Origin: Metellina segmentata
Taxonomy: Eukaryota; Arthropoda; Arachnida; Araneae; Tetragnathidae
Assembly: GCA_947359465.1 (NCBI GenBank)
Contig: OX375872.1
Location: 7,386,137-7,450,136 of the forward strand
Direction of reading: 5' to 3'
DNA: 64,000 nt
In this document: positions 1 to 10,841 of the stretch, piece by piece
Layout: every line of letters begins with the position of its first letter
Numbering within the stretch: the stretch's first letter is position 1
Program-made: the position numbers and the translations under genes
The notes under the pieces: generated by a model
The model's input: only the letters and a program-made list of their open reading frames with translations
Databases searched by the model: none
Told to the model about the DNA's origin: nothing

Positions 1-203
1 TTGCGAAAGACCTATCAATACATTAGAAATTAATCAAAACATTTAAAAGTATTGCTGTACATTCAAAAATTTAGAAAAATAATAATTACTAAATCAGCTG
101 TTACGAAAAGCCTGCAAAATTGACGCTCGCCCCATTTAATACTAAGATACATCAATATTGTCTACAATTAAGGAAATTTAGCTTTTTCCAGAGGTTGCAC
201 ATA

Positions 204-461
204 TCGCATCCCGGCAAGAAAAGTGACCCAACTCAAAACTACAGAATTTGAGAAACATCAACTTAAAGGATACTATAAAACTTATATAAACTGAAATGGT
301 ATAAGCTTCTTTTAAATTTTAGGTAAGTATTTATGGTGGTAACTTCTATTATATTCTATAGAATAGTAATATAACACGCATATCCTCATACATATTTTTC
401 AATGACATAACATCAAAATTTTTATTTTTTGAGTTGTGTCACTTTCCTTGCCGGGGTGCGA
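204..461. mobile_element. TA-flanked inverted-repeat MITE (mariner-type)
   Basis: The left end TCGCATCCCGGCAAG..AAAGTGAC..CAACTCAAA is repeated in inverted orientation at 425-461, with a few mismatches. Both outer ends are bordered by TA (202-203 and 462-463), the target duplication expected of Tc1/mariner elements. At about 258 bp with no ORF it is a non-autonomous MITE. Class assignment is inferred from the TA border only. Confidence 0.6.
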
Positions 462-1009
462 TATGTATGTACATGTAGTAAGGTGCAAAAGCTTCTTTGT
501 ATCCATGAGAGCGCCTTAACAGACAAGCGTTTCCGATATTTAAAGCCCTATCCGTCAATGGATGACATTCACTGCAACAAATGTAGCTATGGGTAGAGGC
601 TAAAAATATCTAAGATACAAAAGTTTCTGTTGGGTCCCTTTTTAGTTTATTTACTAAGGACTATTATCTTTGGAAAAAGCCACCATAAACAGTAGGGTAA
701 TAACCTCAACATTTTGCCAAGCGATTTTCATTGTGGTTAGATTTATCTTGTCTTGAATGAAAAGGAATTTCAAATTGGGTGACCAAGGCCTACACTCTGT
801 GTTCAAAACATGTAGTGATAGCGATATAAGTAATACATTAAGCACCAATAGTTGTACTAAGGAAAAAGGCATAATTTTAACAAAAAAGCACATTTAGGAT
901 CTATTCAACAATTATTAGAACATCTGGGTTATACATATGACACTATAAAAAATCCTAACATTCAGCATTATCAATAATTCGCTCGAAACATAATCTCTCA
1001 AAATAAAAA
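462..1009. other. Unassigned AT-rich sequence
   Basis: No convincing ORF, splice-bounded exon, repeat boundary or RNA gene is seen. The short minus-strand ORF here has low-complexity hydrophobic content and no recognised motif. It could be upstream intron of the TBC1D-like gene. Confidence 0.4.
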
Positions 1010-1880
1010 TAAAAGTTACCACCGCCGCAGAATTGAAAACTGGGTTTTTTCGCTCGATTCTTAGACGGTTTCCCGAAAAAAGTACGGATCAGAAAATTAC
1101 GAAACTAACATGGTTTGTTCAAAATTGTACAGGGAACAAGATGAAAAATATTTTTTTTTTCCGATGCGACTATTAGTTTCGGGTGCATTAAGTGTTAAAG
1201 TCGATAAAGCGAAATGTCTAACGCGAGTGAGCAAAAGACGTACAAATTTTCAGTCTTCAGCCGTGATTTTTTTAGAGTGATAAATGTGAAATTTTGCACA
1301 ACGCCGAGTTTTTTAGAAAGTTAAATATAGTTCCTGATAATATTTTTTTGAAATTCGGGGAAAATAGGGACATTTTCGTTTTTTTTATGTTAAAACTATC
1401 ATATCTATATTTTATTACTATTAGTTTTTAAATTTGAAAGCATCGCAGTATACCTAAGAATGTACTATTTCTTACGGTACAATTATTTTTCAAATTGGTT
1501 AATAAATAAATTCGATGCGTTCAAAAGTTGGTCATGCAAATTTCGTACTTTTTAGATCACGGAGCGACAGCGTTTATTTTCTTCACGGAAATTAAGATTG
1601 CATTTCTGACTAATGCCAGATGTCCTTGAAACTCGCTGTGACGTCATGCTCGTTTTTTCGCTCCATTCTCAGCCGATTAAATACAGATCCTAATATTACG
1701 TGATTGACATGGTTTATTCAAAATTGTATAGGGAGATGGAGATAGTTTTTTACTGATGCGGCTATTAGTTTAGGGTGCATTAAGTGTTAAAGTAAAAAAA
1801 AAAGGGTGAAATCGACCAGGGGTGTTGGTTTGCGAAGCAATCCCCGGGGGTTGACGAGCGTAGGCGCCTAGTGGTTAAAA
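1010..1880 (+). repeat. Dispersed repeat family X, copy 1
   Basis: This segment is the inverted counterpart of 16640-18092. Shared blocks include GCTCGATTCTTAGACGG near the left end, GGTGCATTAAGTGTTAAAG (seen twice), and TTACGGTACAATTATTTTTCAAATTGGTTAA with flanking sequence. The right end carries GCGAAGCAATCCCCGGGGGTTGACGAGCG, the palindrome-rich terminus also found at 56228-56440. There is no coding capacity. It is probably a non-autonomous transposon. Confidence 0.6.
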
Positions 1881-3561
1881 AAAATCAAAGGAGCGTGCCA
1901 AACGCGAGTACTAATTCGAAAGGCTCAACAAGCACAACCCCATTGTTCTTAAAAGAAACTGGTTCAGAATTCATGTGGAATCGAGGAATGGCTGGTGGAT
2001 TTAGCCATTTTGTCCAAGAGCGCCGGTTGTCCTTGTCTTTCTGGCTCTGCATTCAGGAAGAAGTGTCCACTCTTGACCAGGACTTTTCACCTCCGATCGG
2101 AGTTTAGTTGAGGGACCAAAGTTTCGTCCCATTCGTTAATTCAAGAAATAATGGCCATAACTTCCACGTAAACTGAGTCCAAAAGTTTCCTGTCAGCTAA
2201 AATGAACAGGTCGAACTCCCGCTTGCGCATCTTGTCCGCTTTTCGATAATCCCGCATTTTATGTTTGGATGTACTGCAGTTGCAATTCTTAAAGGTATTT
2301 TACGATAACACTGTTAACCGTTATTACTATTTCGCGTTAACATTTATTATTAGCTGTTACTTTTAAGTTTTGTTATTTGTATACCGCAAAAACTAACAGT
2401 TGGAAACTAAACGTTTATTTTTAAGTGAAGAGAAATTTAAATTTATTTTAATTGTTATGTACTGTTTAAATTTTCGCCATAACTGAGAGATTTTCAAATA
2501 TTTTGTTTTTCTAATTTTTTTTTGTCAAGTGTTCTAAACATTTATTTTTTAAAATTTCAAATGAAATTTTAATCGCTCCCAGCTACTCCACTGCTATGAT
2601 AACTATTAATATTTTCGATAACAGTTGTAAACTGTTATGTTGCAAGTTGCAACAACACTGTTATTTTAACTGCTATCGGAATAACAGTCCGTCTCCAACA
2701 ATTTTGCATTTTGAGATAAAAGTGCTGTTGTCCAATAAAAAAAGTATTTTAAGTTAAGTATCATGTGGTCATTAATTTCTAAGAAAATTCAAATTTCTTT
2801 GTTTAAAATTGAATAAGTTGGATCTGCGTTTGAATAAATTTACAAATGAAGTCGTTTCTACAGTTCTAGACCACAAGGATACGAGAGTTCAGATTATTTT
2901 TAGTTGTATAGAAAAGTTAATTAATCGTTCTAAAAAATGCATTGAAATAAAATGTATTGAAAAATAAAAATTGTTTGATTGATTTTATTATCTCTTTAAT
3001 AATGGGCCCAAAACTTTTGGACTTGCTATCTATTTGGTTGTAAGTTTTATGGGACAATATTTTCTTTTTGGGTAAAGTCAGAAAAAGTAAAGTCTGATTT
3101 GAAAAATGCTCATCATAGTAGAATATTGAAAGTGTATCAAAATAATTTGAATTTTGTTACGAGAATATTAGCTCTTAATTAGCAATTAGCTCAAAAATGT
3201 TTGGTTTAATGTCTGATAATTTCAAAATTAAGTCATTCTCAACTACCAAATCTATATCAAATAAACAATATAACGGAATCTACTGAAATAATAAATATTG
3301 AATACTTACTGTCGTAGATTCTAGAATTTAGATTTTAGAACATAATTGAATCGAAAAAAATAGTGGAATATTTTATTTCTTGGAAGTTCTCTATTTTAGG
3401 GCAAGTGAAGTATTGTATATTTTGCCAGGACCCACTAACCTTGTGCACAAGGTTACAGGGTCCCGCAAAATGTACCTTTTATGGGTTGTTTTGGGGTTTT
3501 ATGACGCAAGTAGTAACGATGAAAGATAGTAATAATAATAATAATAATGAAAGATCACTCC
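1881..3561. other. Unassigned AT-rich sequence with one unrecognised ORF and an (AAT)n tract
   Basis: An ORF at 1871-2107 has no recognised motif and its frame begins inside the neighbouring repeat. I do not call it a gene. An (AAT)n microsatellite lies at about 3527-3548. The rest is AT-rich, with no exon-like stretch that I could join to the TBC1D-like gene downstream. Confidence 0.4.
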
Positions 3562-3569
3562 GTTCACAC

Positions 3570-4522
3570 TAGGGATGCGACATCGACAGTCGATGTTTTG
3601 AAACATCGATGTTCAAAATTAAAACATCGATGTTGATGATACATCGACCCAAAAACATCGATGTTTTTAAAATTCAATGTATATAAACTCCCCTCCCCCA
3701 TTTCTTAAAACTGGTTTAGCAACTAGTCATGCAACATCGACAGCAAAACATCGATGTTTTTAAAATTCAGTGAATTTAAACTTTTCACCCCATTTCTTAA
3801 AACTGGTTTAGCAACTAGTGATGCTACATCGACAGCAAAACATGGATGTTTTGAAACTTCGATGTTCACAATTAAAATATCGATGTTGATAATGCATTGC
3901 CCCCAAACCATCGATGTTTTTTAAATTTAGTGTATTTAAACTTTTTTCCCTATTTCTTAAAACTGGTTAAACACCTAGAGATGCGACATCGACAACAAAA
4001 CATCGATGTTTTGAAACATATATGTTCAAAATTAAAACATCGATGTTGATAATGCATCGCCCCAAACCATCGATGTTTTTATAATTCAGTGTATTTAAAC
4101 CTTTTTCCACATTTCTTAAAACTGGTTTAGCAACTATTGATGCGACATCGCTAGCAAAACATCGATCTTTTGAAACATCAATGTTTTTAAAATTCAGTGT
4201 ATTTAAACTTTTTCCACCAGTTCTTAAAACTGGTTTAGCAACTAGTGATGCGACATCGGCTCCAATGAATCGATATTTTTATAAAACATCGACATCGATG
4301 TCGCATCCCTACTTTTCAGGTCCGTCACTCTTGGCCACTTTGGTCTACAAGTATGTTCAATTTGCTGATTATGAAAATTATGCTACTTTGTTAATTTAAA
4401 AAATTTTATAACGATACTTTTTTCATTTAAAAATAAAACATCAACAACGTAAAAACATCGACAAGTATAAACATGGATGTTACAAAAACATCGATGTTAA
4501 AAACATCGACATCGCATCCCTA
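3570..4522. mobile_element. hAT-type MITE with perfect 8-bp target duplication
   Basis: The element begins TAGGGATGCGACATCGAC and ends with the inverse, CGACATCGCATCCCTA. It is bordered by identical 8-bp direct repeats GTTCACAC (3562-3569 and 4523-4530), the hAT signature. The interior contains no transposase. Instead it has about five diverged repeats built from a TTCTTAAAACTGGTTTAGCAACTA block and many copies of the palindrome AAACATCGATGTTT. It lies upstream of a coding exon, presumably in an intron. Confidence 0.85.
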
Positions 4523-4630
4523 GTTCACACCTAAAGCTGTGGCACCCCACTTTGGGAATTTATATTATATTTTCGTGTGACTACAAAGCGAAACGCTGCT
4601 ATTTCTATGTTTCTTTCTCCCTTGACTCAG

Positions 4631-4801
4631 GTGTTTAACCTTGACATCAGCCGACAGCTGCATGCTTACGAAGTGGAGTATCATATGCTAGCGGAGGAAA
4701 TGACTTATTCTCCATCCAAAGATAGCGAAGAACTGGAAAATTTACGTTCGGCCAACAAATATCTTAAAGCTCAAAATATGGAGCTGATGGAACAATTGCA
4801 G
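4631..4801 (+). CDS. TBC1D4-like: TBC1D1/TBC1D4-like RabGAP, antepenultimate visible exon (coiled-coil tail)
   Basis: An internal coding exon of 57 codons, bounded by a polypyrimidine tract plus CAG before it and CAG|GTGACT after it, both phase 0. The peptide contains DISRQLHAYEVEYHML and then a heptad-like stretch NLRSANKYLKAQNMELMEQLQ. This is the hallmark of the region directly after the TBC domain in TBC1D1/TBC1D4 (AS160), GAPs for Rab8/10/14 that control vesicle traffic such as insulin-regulated transporter delivery in vertebrates. The catalytic TBC domain would be encoded upstream and is not seen here. The reading frame shows no disabling change. Orthology to the TBC1D1/4 (fly pollux) group is my recognition of the motif; the splice sites are read directly. 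Confidence 0.8.
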
Positions 4802-4934
4802 GTGACTTGACGGAAATTTTACTTTTTGATTACGCCCTTTATTTCAATAGAGTTTTGCATTTCAATTACTGTAATTCATTTGACTCACTTAGCCCTCTGA
4901 AGTAACCAATAGCAATGGATTAGCATCTTTAGGG

Positions 4935-5224
4935 TTTGTCCAGCCAAAGACTTGAAGATGTGGAAGTTAGTAGAATGGGCTCATGCCTCTCCATTGGACC
5001 ATGGTTCGATATATTTCTTTCCCTTCGGGAGTCATCCAGTACCGTCGCCAATAACACGTTACAATGGTCGAGTGCGACGTTCGTTCAACTACGTACCTAC
5101 CAAAGCTCTATTGCTCTTCTCTATAGATTTACGAGGTGCTGTCCTCGGATTTTTCGCTTAAGGGACTGATCCGTCGTCAATAGCCCGTTGTGTTGCTCTA
5201 GTACGACGTTAACTAAAATTACCA
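4935..5224 (+). mobile_element. tRNA-derived SINE tails, two in tandem, in an intron
   Basis: Two copies of the 3' part of the window's main SINE family sit back to back. Both contain a TTCGGGAGT/CTTAAGGGACTGATCC block, GTCGTCAATAGCCCGTTGTG or its variant, and end in CGACGTT; the second continues AACTAAAATTACC. The 5' tRNA-like heads are missing. They lie in the intron between the first two visible coding exons. Confidence 0.65.
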
Positions 5225-5353
5225 TTACCTTCTCAATAAAATCGAATGCCCGTTTTGTAAACTAAAATCTTTGGAATAATCATTCGAAGTGATTTTGTTG
5301 GTTCAGTCGTTAGAATCCTCACCAAACCATGATTCCTTGTTTCGCATTTCCAG

Positions 5354-5660
5354 GTGGCCTATTCCCGCATCCACGCTCTCGAGTCCTCCGAGTGCAGCCT
5401 GAAGAATGCAGTGAGCCACTTGGAGAAGCGCGTGGTTGTGCTGCAGGATGAGCGTGATGTCCTGCTGCGAGGTCTGCACGTGCAGCGCGGCAGGCTGGAG
5501 GCCTTCGAGAAGGTTCGTGTCCAGGAAGAGTCAGACTCTGAGCTAGAGCAGCATCCGCCGCCCTTTGGCGTCGTCTATACTCTGGCAGGTTCGGAGAGGG
5601 AGGAGGACCAGCAGCTCAAGGCGCTCATTCGGGATTTCTGTAAGAGCAGTCTGGAAAAGG
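5354..5660 (+). CDS. TBC1D4-like: TBC1D1/TBC1D4-like RabGAP, penultimate exon
   Basis: The exon starts after TTTCGCATTTCCAG and ends AAAAGG|GTAAAT, leaving phase 1. It encodes about 102 residues: YSRIHALESSECSLKNAVSH, then a heptad coiled coil ending near VLLRGLHVQRGRLEAF, then an acidic linker and LKALIRDFCKSSLEK. The first half matches the end of the coiled coil in vertebrate TBC1D1/4. The later part (PPPFGVVYTLAG) is an extension past where the vertebrate proteins end, as I remember them. GC content is visibly higher than in the flanking introns, as expected for a conserved exon. The GTG codon at the 5' edge is the first exon codon, not a start. Confidence 0.8.
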
Positions 5661-6849
5661 GTAAATTGATGTCAATTCGAATTATTGACTGCTATTAACG
5701 TTTACTAATTTATGACAACAGTTAGAATTAATTGCTAGTACTAATTAACTGCCAGGAATATTTGAATGTGTAGTGCGGAAATCGATGTTGTCAAGCATGC
5801 ATTATTGTTGGTGGTCGTAATTTTGAGCATCTACTGGAACCTTGAATGTACAATGACTGCCAAATTGTAAAATTAGGGCAGCTAAGATTGTTTACCCTTT
5901 ATTACCTGTAATCAGGATGTATGAATTGGTCATCGGAGACGCATCCCATTTTCTGAATAACTCCTTTCTCTCTAAATACCGTAATGTTAAATCAGCGTTT
6001 AATGATTTTTCGACCTATTCACATTTTACCAGAATGGTATACGAAACTTTAATTTTATACTTTCAACCTGCGACAGCTTTTTGCAAAATTATTTCGAATA
6101 AAAATTTTTATGCCCTAAGAGACGCTACTATTTTCCAGCCTTAACCTTTTAACTACGACTATAGATATAACCGCGATTCTTATAACTTTTAAAGTACAGT
6201 CTTTTCTGGCCGTAGTCTTTCTTAGCGCGATCAAGGTACAACTGCTGTACCGGTGGTCTGAAGTCTAAAGGATACTTTTAAAGCAAAAACTTCAAATTTT
6301 AAAATTTAGAGATTTGTTTGAAAATTCCCGAAAGGTAATAAAAATCAACTTTAAACTAATAGATGGAGAAAATATTTTTCGGAACTTTTCTTCAGAGAAA
6401 ATTTGTAAGGGACGCCAATTTCGAGGTTCATTTTACCAAGCCGTAATAACCATGAAAAAAAAACCGATCGAAATCTGGTCTTGAAAACCTTGTTTAAAAT
6501 ATTTAGCTTTTAATTTTGAAATTTAAATATCTTGGCAAAATCTTCAACGTCTGCTTCATAATTAGCACATTTTGTGTTTTATCCAATGCATTTGTATTGG
6601 TGACTAAAAGGTGACTTTTTTCTTCCATTTTTCAACCTTGGCGACTTCGTATATCTTGTAGCAAAATCGTCTCAAAAGCTCCCAATTTCAAAATTCTGGC
6701 TTTAATTCTCCAAGGGTTAATTAAAATTGTGTGTTTTCGAATATTTAGGCAGAAAATTTTTCAAGGCACGCCAATTTCCAAGTTTTGTGCTAACTATGAT
6801 AAAATACCCATCAAAATCTGGTTCCTAGAAAATACTTAAATTTTTAAGT
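5661..6849. other. Intron sequence with a small transposase-end fragment
   Basis: First 1.2 kb of the intron between the last two coding exons. About 5788-5832 resembles 8607-8655 (GTTGGTGGTCG.AATTTTGAGCAT), the 3' coding end of the mariner-like relic, so a fragment of that element landed here. Nothing else is recognised. Confidence 0.5.
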
Positions 6850-7090
6850 TGACTAGATCGCGCGTAGGCCAGTTTAGCAACCGTTGCAAGGTTTGAAACT
6901 TGATCCAACCAAAGACACTTGGTCAACGATAAACCTGTCTTCAAATGTTCTCACGTTAGTGGTGATCTCGTCATCTTACCATGGTTCAAAATTACGTGCT
7001 GATGTCCACAGATATTTACAATCGGGATTGATCCCGGATCATCCTCAATAGCCCGTTTTTCCAGTGCGATGTTAATTTACTACCAACCTA
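6850..7090 (+). mobile_element. SINE copy, degenerate
   Basis: It shows the family body in order: TCAAATGTTCTCACGTTAG, CATGGTTCAAAATTACGTG, GGGATTGATCCCGGATC, CAATAGCCCG and a GATGTTAATTTACTACC tail. The tRNA head is not recognisable. It lies in the last intron of the TBC1D-like gene. Confidence 0.6.
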
Positions 7091-7252
7091 TTGGCAAGAT
7101 CTTCAACGCCTGTTTCATTCATACTTCACCTTTTGTTTATCCAATGCTTTTTATATCTGCGAAATTAAAATTGCTACTAAAATAGCGTTTAAAAGACTGC
7201 TACTGTTTTTTAAAATTGATGTTATTGATACTACAAAAGTTTTGTTTTATAG

Positions 7253-7350
7253 GGGATGCAACTGCTGATAGCGTTAAGTGTGAAGTTGACATTGAAGAAG
7301 AGGAGATTAGCGTCTTTGAGGAAGAACCTGAAGTGTCCGGTGATCAATAA
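7253..7350 (+). CDS. TBC1D4-like: TBC1D1/TBC1D4-like RabGAP, terminal exon with stop
   Basis: The acceptor TTTTGTTTTATAG| precedes GGGATGC. Joined to the phase-1 donor of the previous exon it gives a frame encoding GDATADSVKCEVDIEEEEI, an acidic tail and stop TAA at 7348-7350. The other phases give a stop or a basic, unlikely peptide, so this junction is favoured. The three exons together encode about 191 residues. An AATAAA polyadenylation hexamer overlaps the stop codon (7346-7351); the true 3' end is probably further downstream. An acidic C-terminus is plausible but not a family hallmark I can vouch for. Confidence 0.65.
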
Positions 7351-8105
7351 ACGAATGTCACTAGTTTCTTCAATTGAATTCAACTTTTTCATAATGAAAT
7401 TGAATGGTGCAATGTTTTCAGGGTAACTGTATCAGCCTGCCATTCTAAAATTTGTTGATATGAAATGTTACTGCTAACCAGCAATCCGACATAAATATTC
7501 AAATTGTTATTTGATACATAAAACTTTTATAATAGAATTTTCGAATTCAAGTACTGATTTTATAAAATTTATGACTCGTTAATTTTTCTTGGTTATTGTT
7601 TGATGTATAGAGGTTTTATGCTCACTCAATAAGTAGAGTTTCCTCTGGAAGTCTGAACTACCGATACTTTTGATTTATCCTGTCAGTGCTGATTTTGATT
7701 TGTAAATCAGGGATTTAACTGATACTGTTGTCTACTTGTAAAATTTGTTAAGAAGATAAAGCATCTAACATATTTATCGTACCTGTGTCGTCTTTTAATT
7801 TATGCGGCAATGCATTTTATGACTCGACAATTTTGTGTTAACTTAATGGATATTTTTAATTCAGGCAAAAAAGATTGATTTCTTATTTTACGTCTCTAGA
7901 CGACCAATATTGTCAATGATACACATTGAAGCAACCAATTGATCGATTAGGAGGATTGACAATCGATTGACGAACATTGACGACGCCGATTGATTGTGTA
8001 AAATACGCAATTGTCAATCGTTTGGGCAATAGGGCTTTTTTATTCTCTACCGTCTGTCGCTTTCTGGAAGAGAAGTTGTAGAAAAACATTGTTTATCAAC
8101 TTCAT
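7351..8105. other. Presumed 3' UTR and intergenic DNA
   Basis: AT-rich sequence after the stop codon. No coding exon or repeat boundary is recognised. A GATTGACAATCGATTGACGAACATTGACG stretch near 7955 is locally repetitive. Confidence 0.35.
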
Positions 8106-8840
8106 TGCAAAATGCTTCTCTGCAGAAATGTTTACAATAAATGCTCAAAATTGCGACCACCAACAGTAATACTAACTCGGCAGCTGTGATTGGCTGGTGT
8201 TGTGAACGATTTCCTCATTAGCCCATGTCTTCTACCAACGCGAATCAATGGCTCACATTATCGTATTTTTCTGGAAGAGGTTTTACCAGAATTGCTGCAA
8301 GATGTTCCGACTGTCGTTCGTAATCACATGTGGTTTCAGCATGATAGTGCGTCAGCCGATTTCAACGTGGTTGTCCGCAATTTTTGGATGCCAGTTTTGC
8401 GGGGCGATGGATTGGGCGTGGTGGACCAGTTCGATCGCCAGATTTATCGAGCTTCGATTACTTCTTACAGGGGCATCTAAAGACCATCGTTTACGGGACT
8501 CCAGTTGACTCAATTGAGGACCTCGTTGCTTGACTATGCATTGCGACTGCAAGCGTGCGCGAAATGCCTGGCATCTTTGGACTGTTCGCCAATCATTCTT
8601 TCGACGCTACCAAGCATGTATACTGTTGGTGGTCGCAATTTTGAGCATTTATTGTAAACATTGCTGCGAAGAAGCACTTTGCAAGGATATTGTAATTAAA
8701 CAATGTTTTTCTGTTGATGTCTCATTTTTTGTGTTCGTGCCTCCACGCGTCACTTCCGACCATACATTCCTATACGAAAAATGTATGCTTTAGTACGCTG
8801 TACCACCCCTCCAAGTTTGTCCCATGACCGTAGAATCACC
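8106..8840 (+). pseudogene. Tc1/mariner-superfamily transposase relic (3' part)
   Basis: Translated fragments contain NGSHYRIFLEEVLPELLQDV and MWFQHDSASADF. These correspond to the LP-LLEDVP and MWF-HDGAPAHF region around the second catalytic aspartate of an arthropod DDE transposase group. They are followed, after frame breaks, by a RVRQSFFRRYQAC-like C-terminal block. The N-terminal half and first aspartate are absent and several frames are needed. An inverted scrap of the C-terminal coding end lies at 8130-8172, and the copy ends near GTAGAATCACCCTGTATA, a typical terminus of this group. It is a dead, rearranged copy. Confidence 0.7.
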
Positions 8841-8854
8841 CTGTATATACACAA

Positions 8855-9919
8855 GCCACTGCGTTGTCCGTGACAGTTCTTTTCGTGGGGTCAGGTGTAA
8901 CCACTGCTCAATAACCCTTGATGATTGCTACGAATTACCATTTGGTTTGCTTCGCCAACCAAAATCACAGCCAATTCGAATTGCGAAGAGATCCAATCGG
9001 CGTGACATCACAATCTCTTGCGAAAATATAAATATTCAACTGAAAAATTATATTTTTAAGAATCAAATGAAAAGGTTTTGATCTAATGAAAAATTTTCCT
9101 TGCCCGTGACAGTTCTTTTCGTGGGGTCAGGTGGGACCACTTCTCGCTAACGCTCGCCAACCCTGGTGATTGCTACGCAACCAAAATCACAGCCAATTCG
9201 AATTGCGAAGAGATCCAATCGGCGTGACATCACAATCTCTTGCGAAAATAGAAATATTCAACTGAAAAATTATATTTTTAAGAATCAAATGAAAAGGTTT
9301 TGATCTAATGAAAAATTTTCCTTGCCCGTGACAGTTCTTTTCGTGGGGTCAGGTGGGACCACTTCTCGCTAACGCTCGCCAACCCTGGTGATTGCTACGC
9401 ATTCCCATTTAATTGTGAAGAGATCCAATAGGCACAATCTATTGCAAAAATATAAAAGATATTGAAATGAAAAGTTATTTTTTAAAAGAAAATCAAATGT
9501 ATTAGGAGTCGATCTAATGTAAAATCTTCCGCATATTTCGAATCCGTAAAAATTTATACTCTGTCTTTAATGATCTAGGAGAAAGAAAAAAAAAAGAGAG
9601 AACACACACACTACATAACTCCAGTTAATGCTGTTTATTTGTTTTGTTAGTTCGCTGAAATCGTTGCTCGGAAAATGAAACGGTAAAAATAAGTTTAGTA
9701 TCTGATCTCTTTTTACCGTTGTCATTCTTAGGAAAACAATAACAATTAAATTCCAATAAATTCATTTGAAAATATTCTAGATTAAATTTTAAAATTCGGG
9801 CGCGACAGAAAATTTGCAAAAAAAGGTGGACTACCGGTGTGCCAAATTTCATTATTGTAAGTGCCATAGATTCGTCAGAACAGTACACAGACAAACACTT
9901 CCTTTTATGATAGTAGAGA
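8855..9919 (-). mobile_element. Short Helitron with internal tandem repeats
   Basis: Read on the minus strand, the element starts TCTCTACTATCATAAAAGG immediately after an A (5' end at 9919). It continues through CGAATCTATGGCACTTACAA, a start shared with Helitron copies ending at 14093 and, diverged, near 56752. Toward its 3' side are three copies of a ~222-236-bp unit (landmark CGTGACAGTTCTTTTCGTGG at 8869, 9105 and 9327). The 3' end ..ACGCAGTGGCTTGTG lacks a clear CTAG, so that boundary is uncertain. There is no coding capacity. Confidence 0.65.
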
Positions 9920-10555
9920 TACAAGCCACTGCGTGGCCAGCACGGCGTTGCCCGTGAGTTGTTTTCATGGAGTCTGGTATTAAATAACTGTTTAACAAAC
10001 ACAGGGAGAACTTTTTTGCATAAATAGTTCAAAAAAATCAATAAGAATTTATAAACATAAAAAATTGGAAATTTTTATAGAAATTATATAATGAGTAATA
10101 TATATTTTTTTAATATGAAAGGTCCTAAGTAAATTTTAGAAATTCAATCCCTAGGTCTTTTACTTATACTATAACGCTATTGTAGAAATTTATTTTATAC
10201 AAAAATATTAAAAATTGGCAAAAGAGTAGGGTTTATAATTGTGTATATCGGCTTAAAAAACATATCAAAATCGTAATATAAAATATATTTGCAACTAAAA
10301 ATTAATTTTTTATTGCTTATTGCTTTAAAATATGTGCTTAATTATCACTAAAAAAATAGGTTAGATAAAATGAATAATAAGAATTTTGGGATTTTTCTTA
10401 CGGGTCTCTTAAAGAATGAGGCCCACCTCTTCCGGGCATGTTACCTTCCATCACGGCCCCATCTATATGAGAAAAATATTAATTTAAAAAATGAGGCCCA
10501 CCTCCACCCCACATGACACGGGCTTATCTGTGACAGAAAAAAACATTAATTTATA
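9920..10555 (-). mobile_element. 3' non-coding end of a larger Helitron
   Basis: On the minus strand this follows the helicase and minisatellite. It has the phrase CCCGTGTCATGTGGGG and two GAGGTGGGCCTCATT blocks, then ends GGCAACGCCGTGCTGGCC..GCAGTGGCTTGTA, directly against the 5' TCTCTACTAT of the next short Helitron. A related 3' end at 13443 finishes in CTAG; here the CTAG has decayed or the end is hybrid. Confidence 0.5.
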
Positions 10556-10841
10556 TTGATGGTGGCTTGGAACAGTCTTAATAGTGTCTTCAAACAGTCT
10601 TAATAGTGTCTTCAAACAGTCTTGATGATGACCTCGGACGTTCTTGATGGTGGCTTTTTACAGTCTTGATGGTGGCTTCGAACTGTTTTAATGGTGGCTT
10701 CGAACAGTTGTGATGGTGGCTTTGAACAGTTTTGACGGTGACTTCGAACAGTCCTGATAGTGGCTTCAAACAGTCTTGATGGTAGCTTCGAACAGTGTTG
10801 ATGGTGTCTTCAAACAGTCTTGATGGTGGCTTCGAATTGAT
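10556..10841. repeat. 22-bp minisatellite, 13 units
   Basis: Thirteen consecutive units of TTGATGGTGGCTTCGAACAGTC with substitutions but constant 22-bp spacing (units start at 10556, 10578, ... 10820). On the minus strand the array stays open and encodes a repetitive tail fused to the C-terminus of the Helitron helicase relic. Confidence 0.92.

Noticed and set aside
1871..2107. Possible coding exon of the TBC1D-like gene
   Set aside because: No recognisable motif, no acceptor/donor pair fitting the frame, and the ORF starts inside a repeat.
10556..10841. CRISPR-like array
   Set aside because: 22-bp units are contiguous with no spacers, and the genome is eukaryotic.
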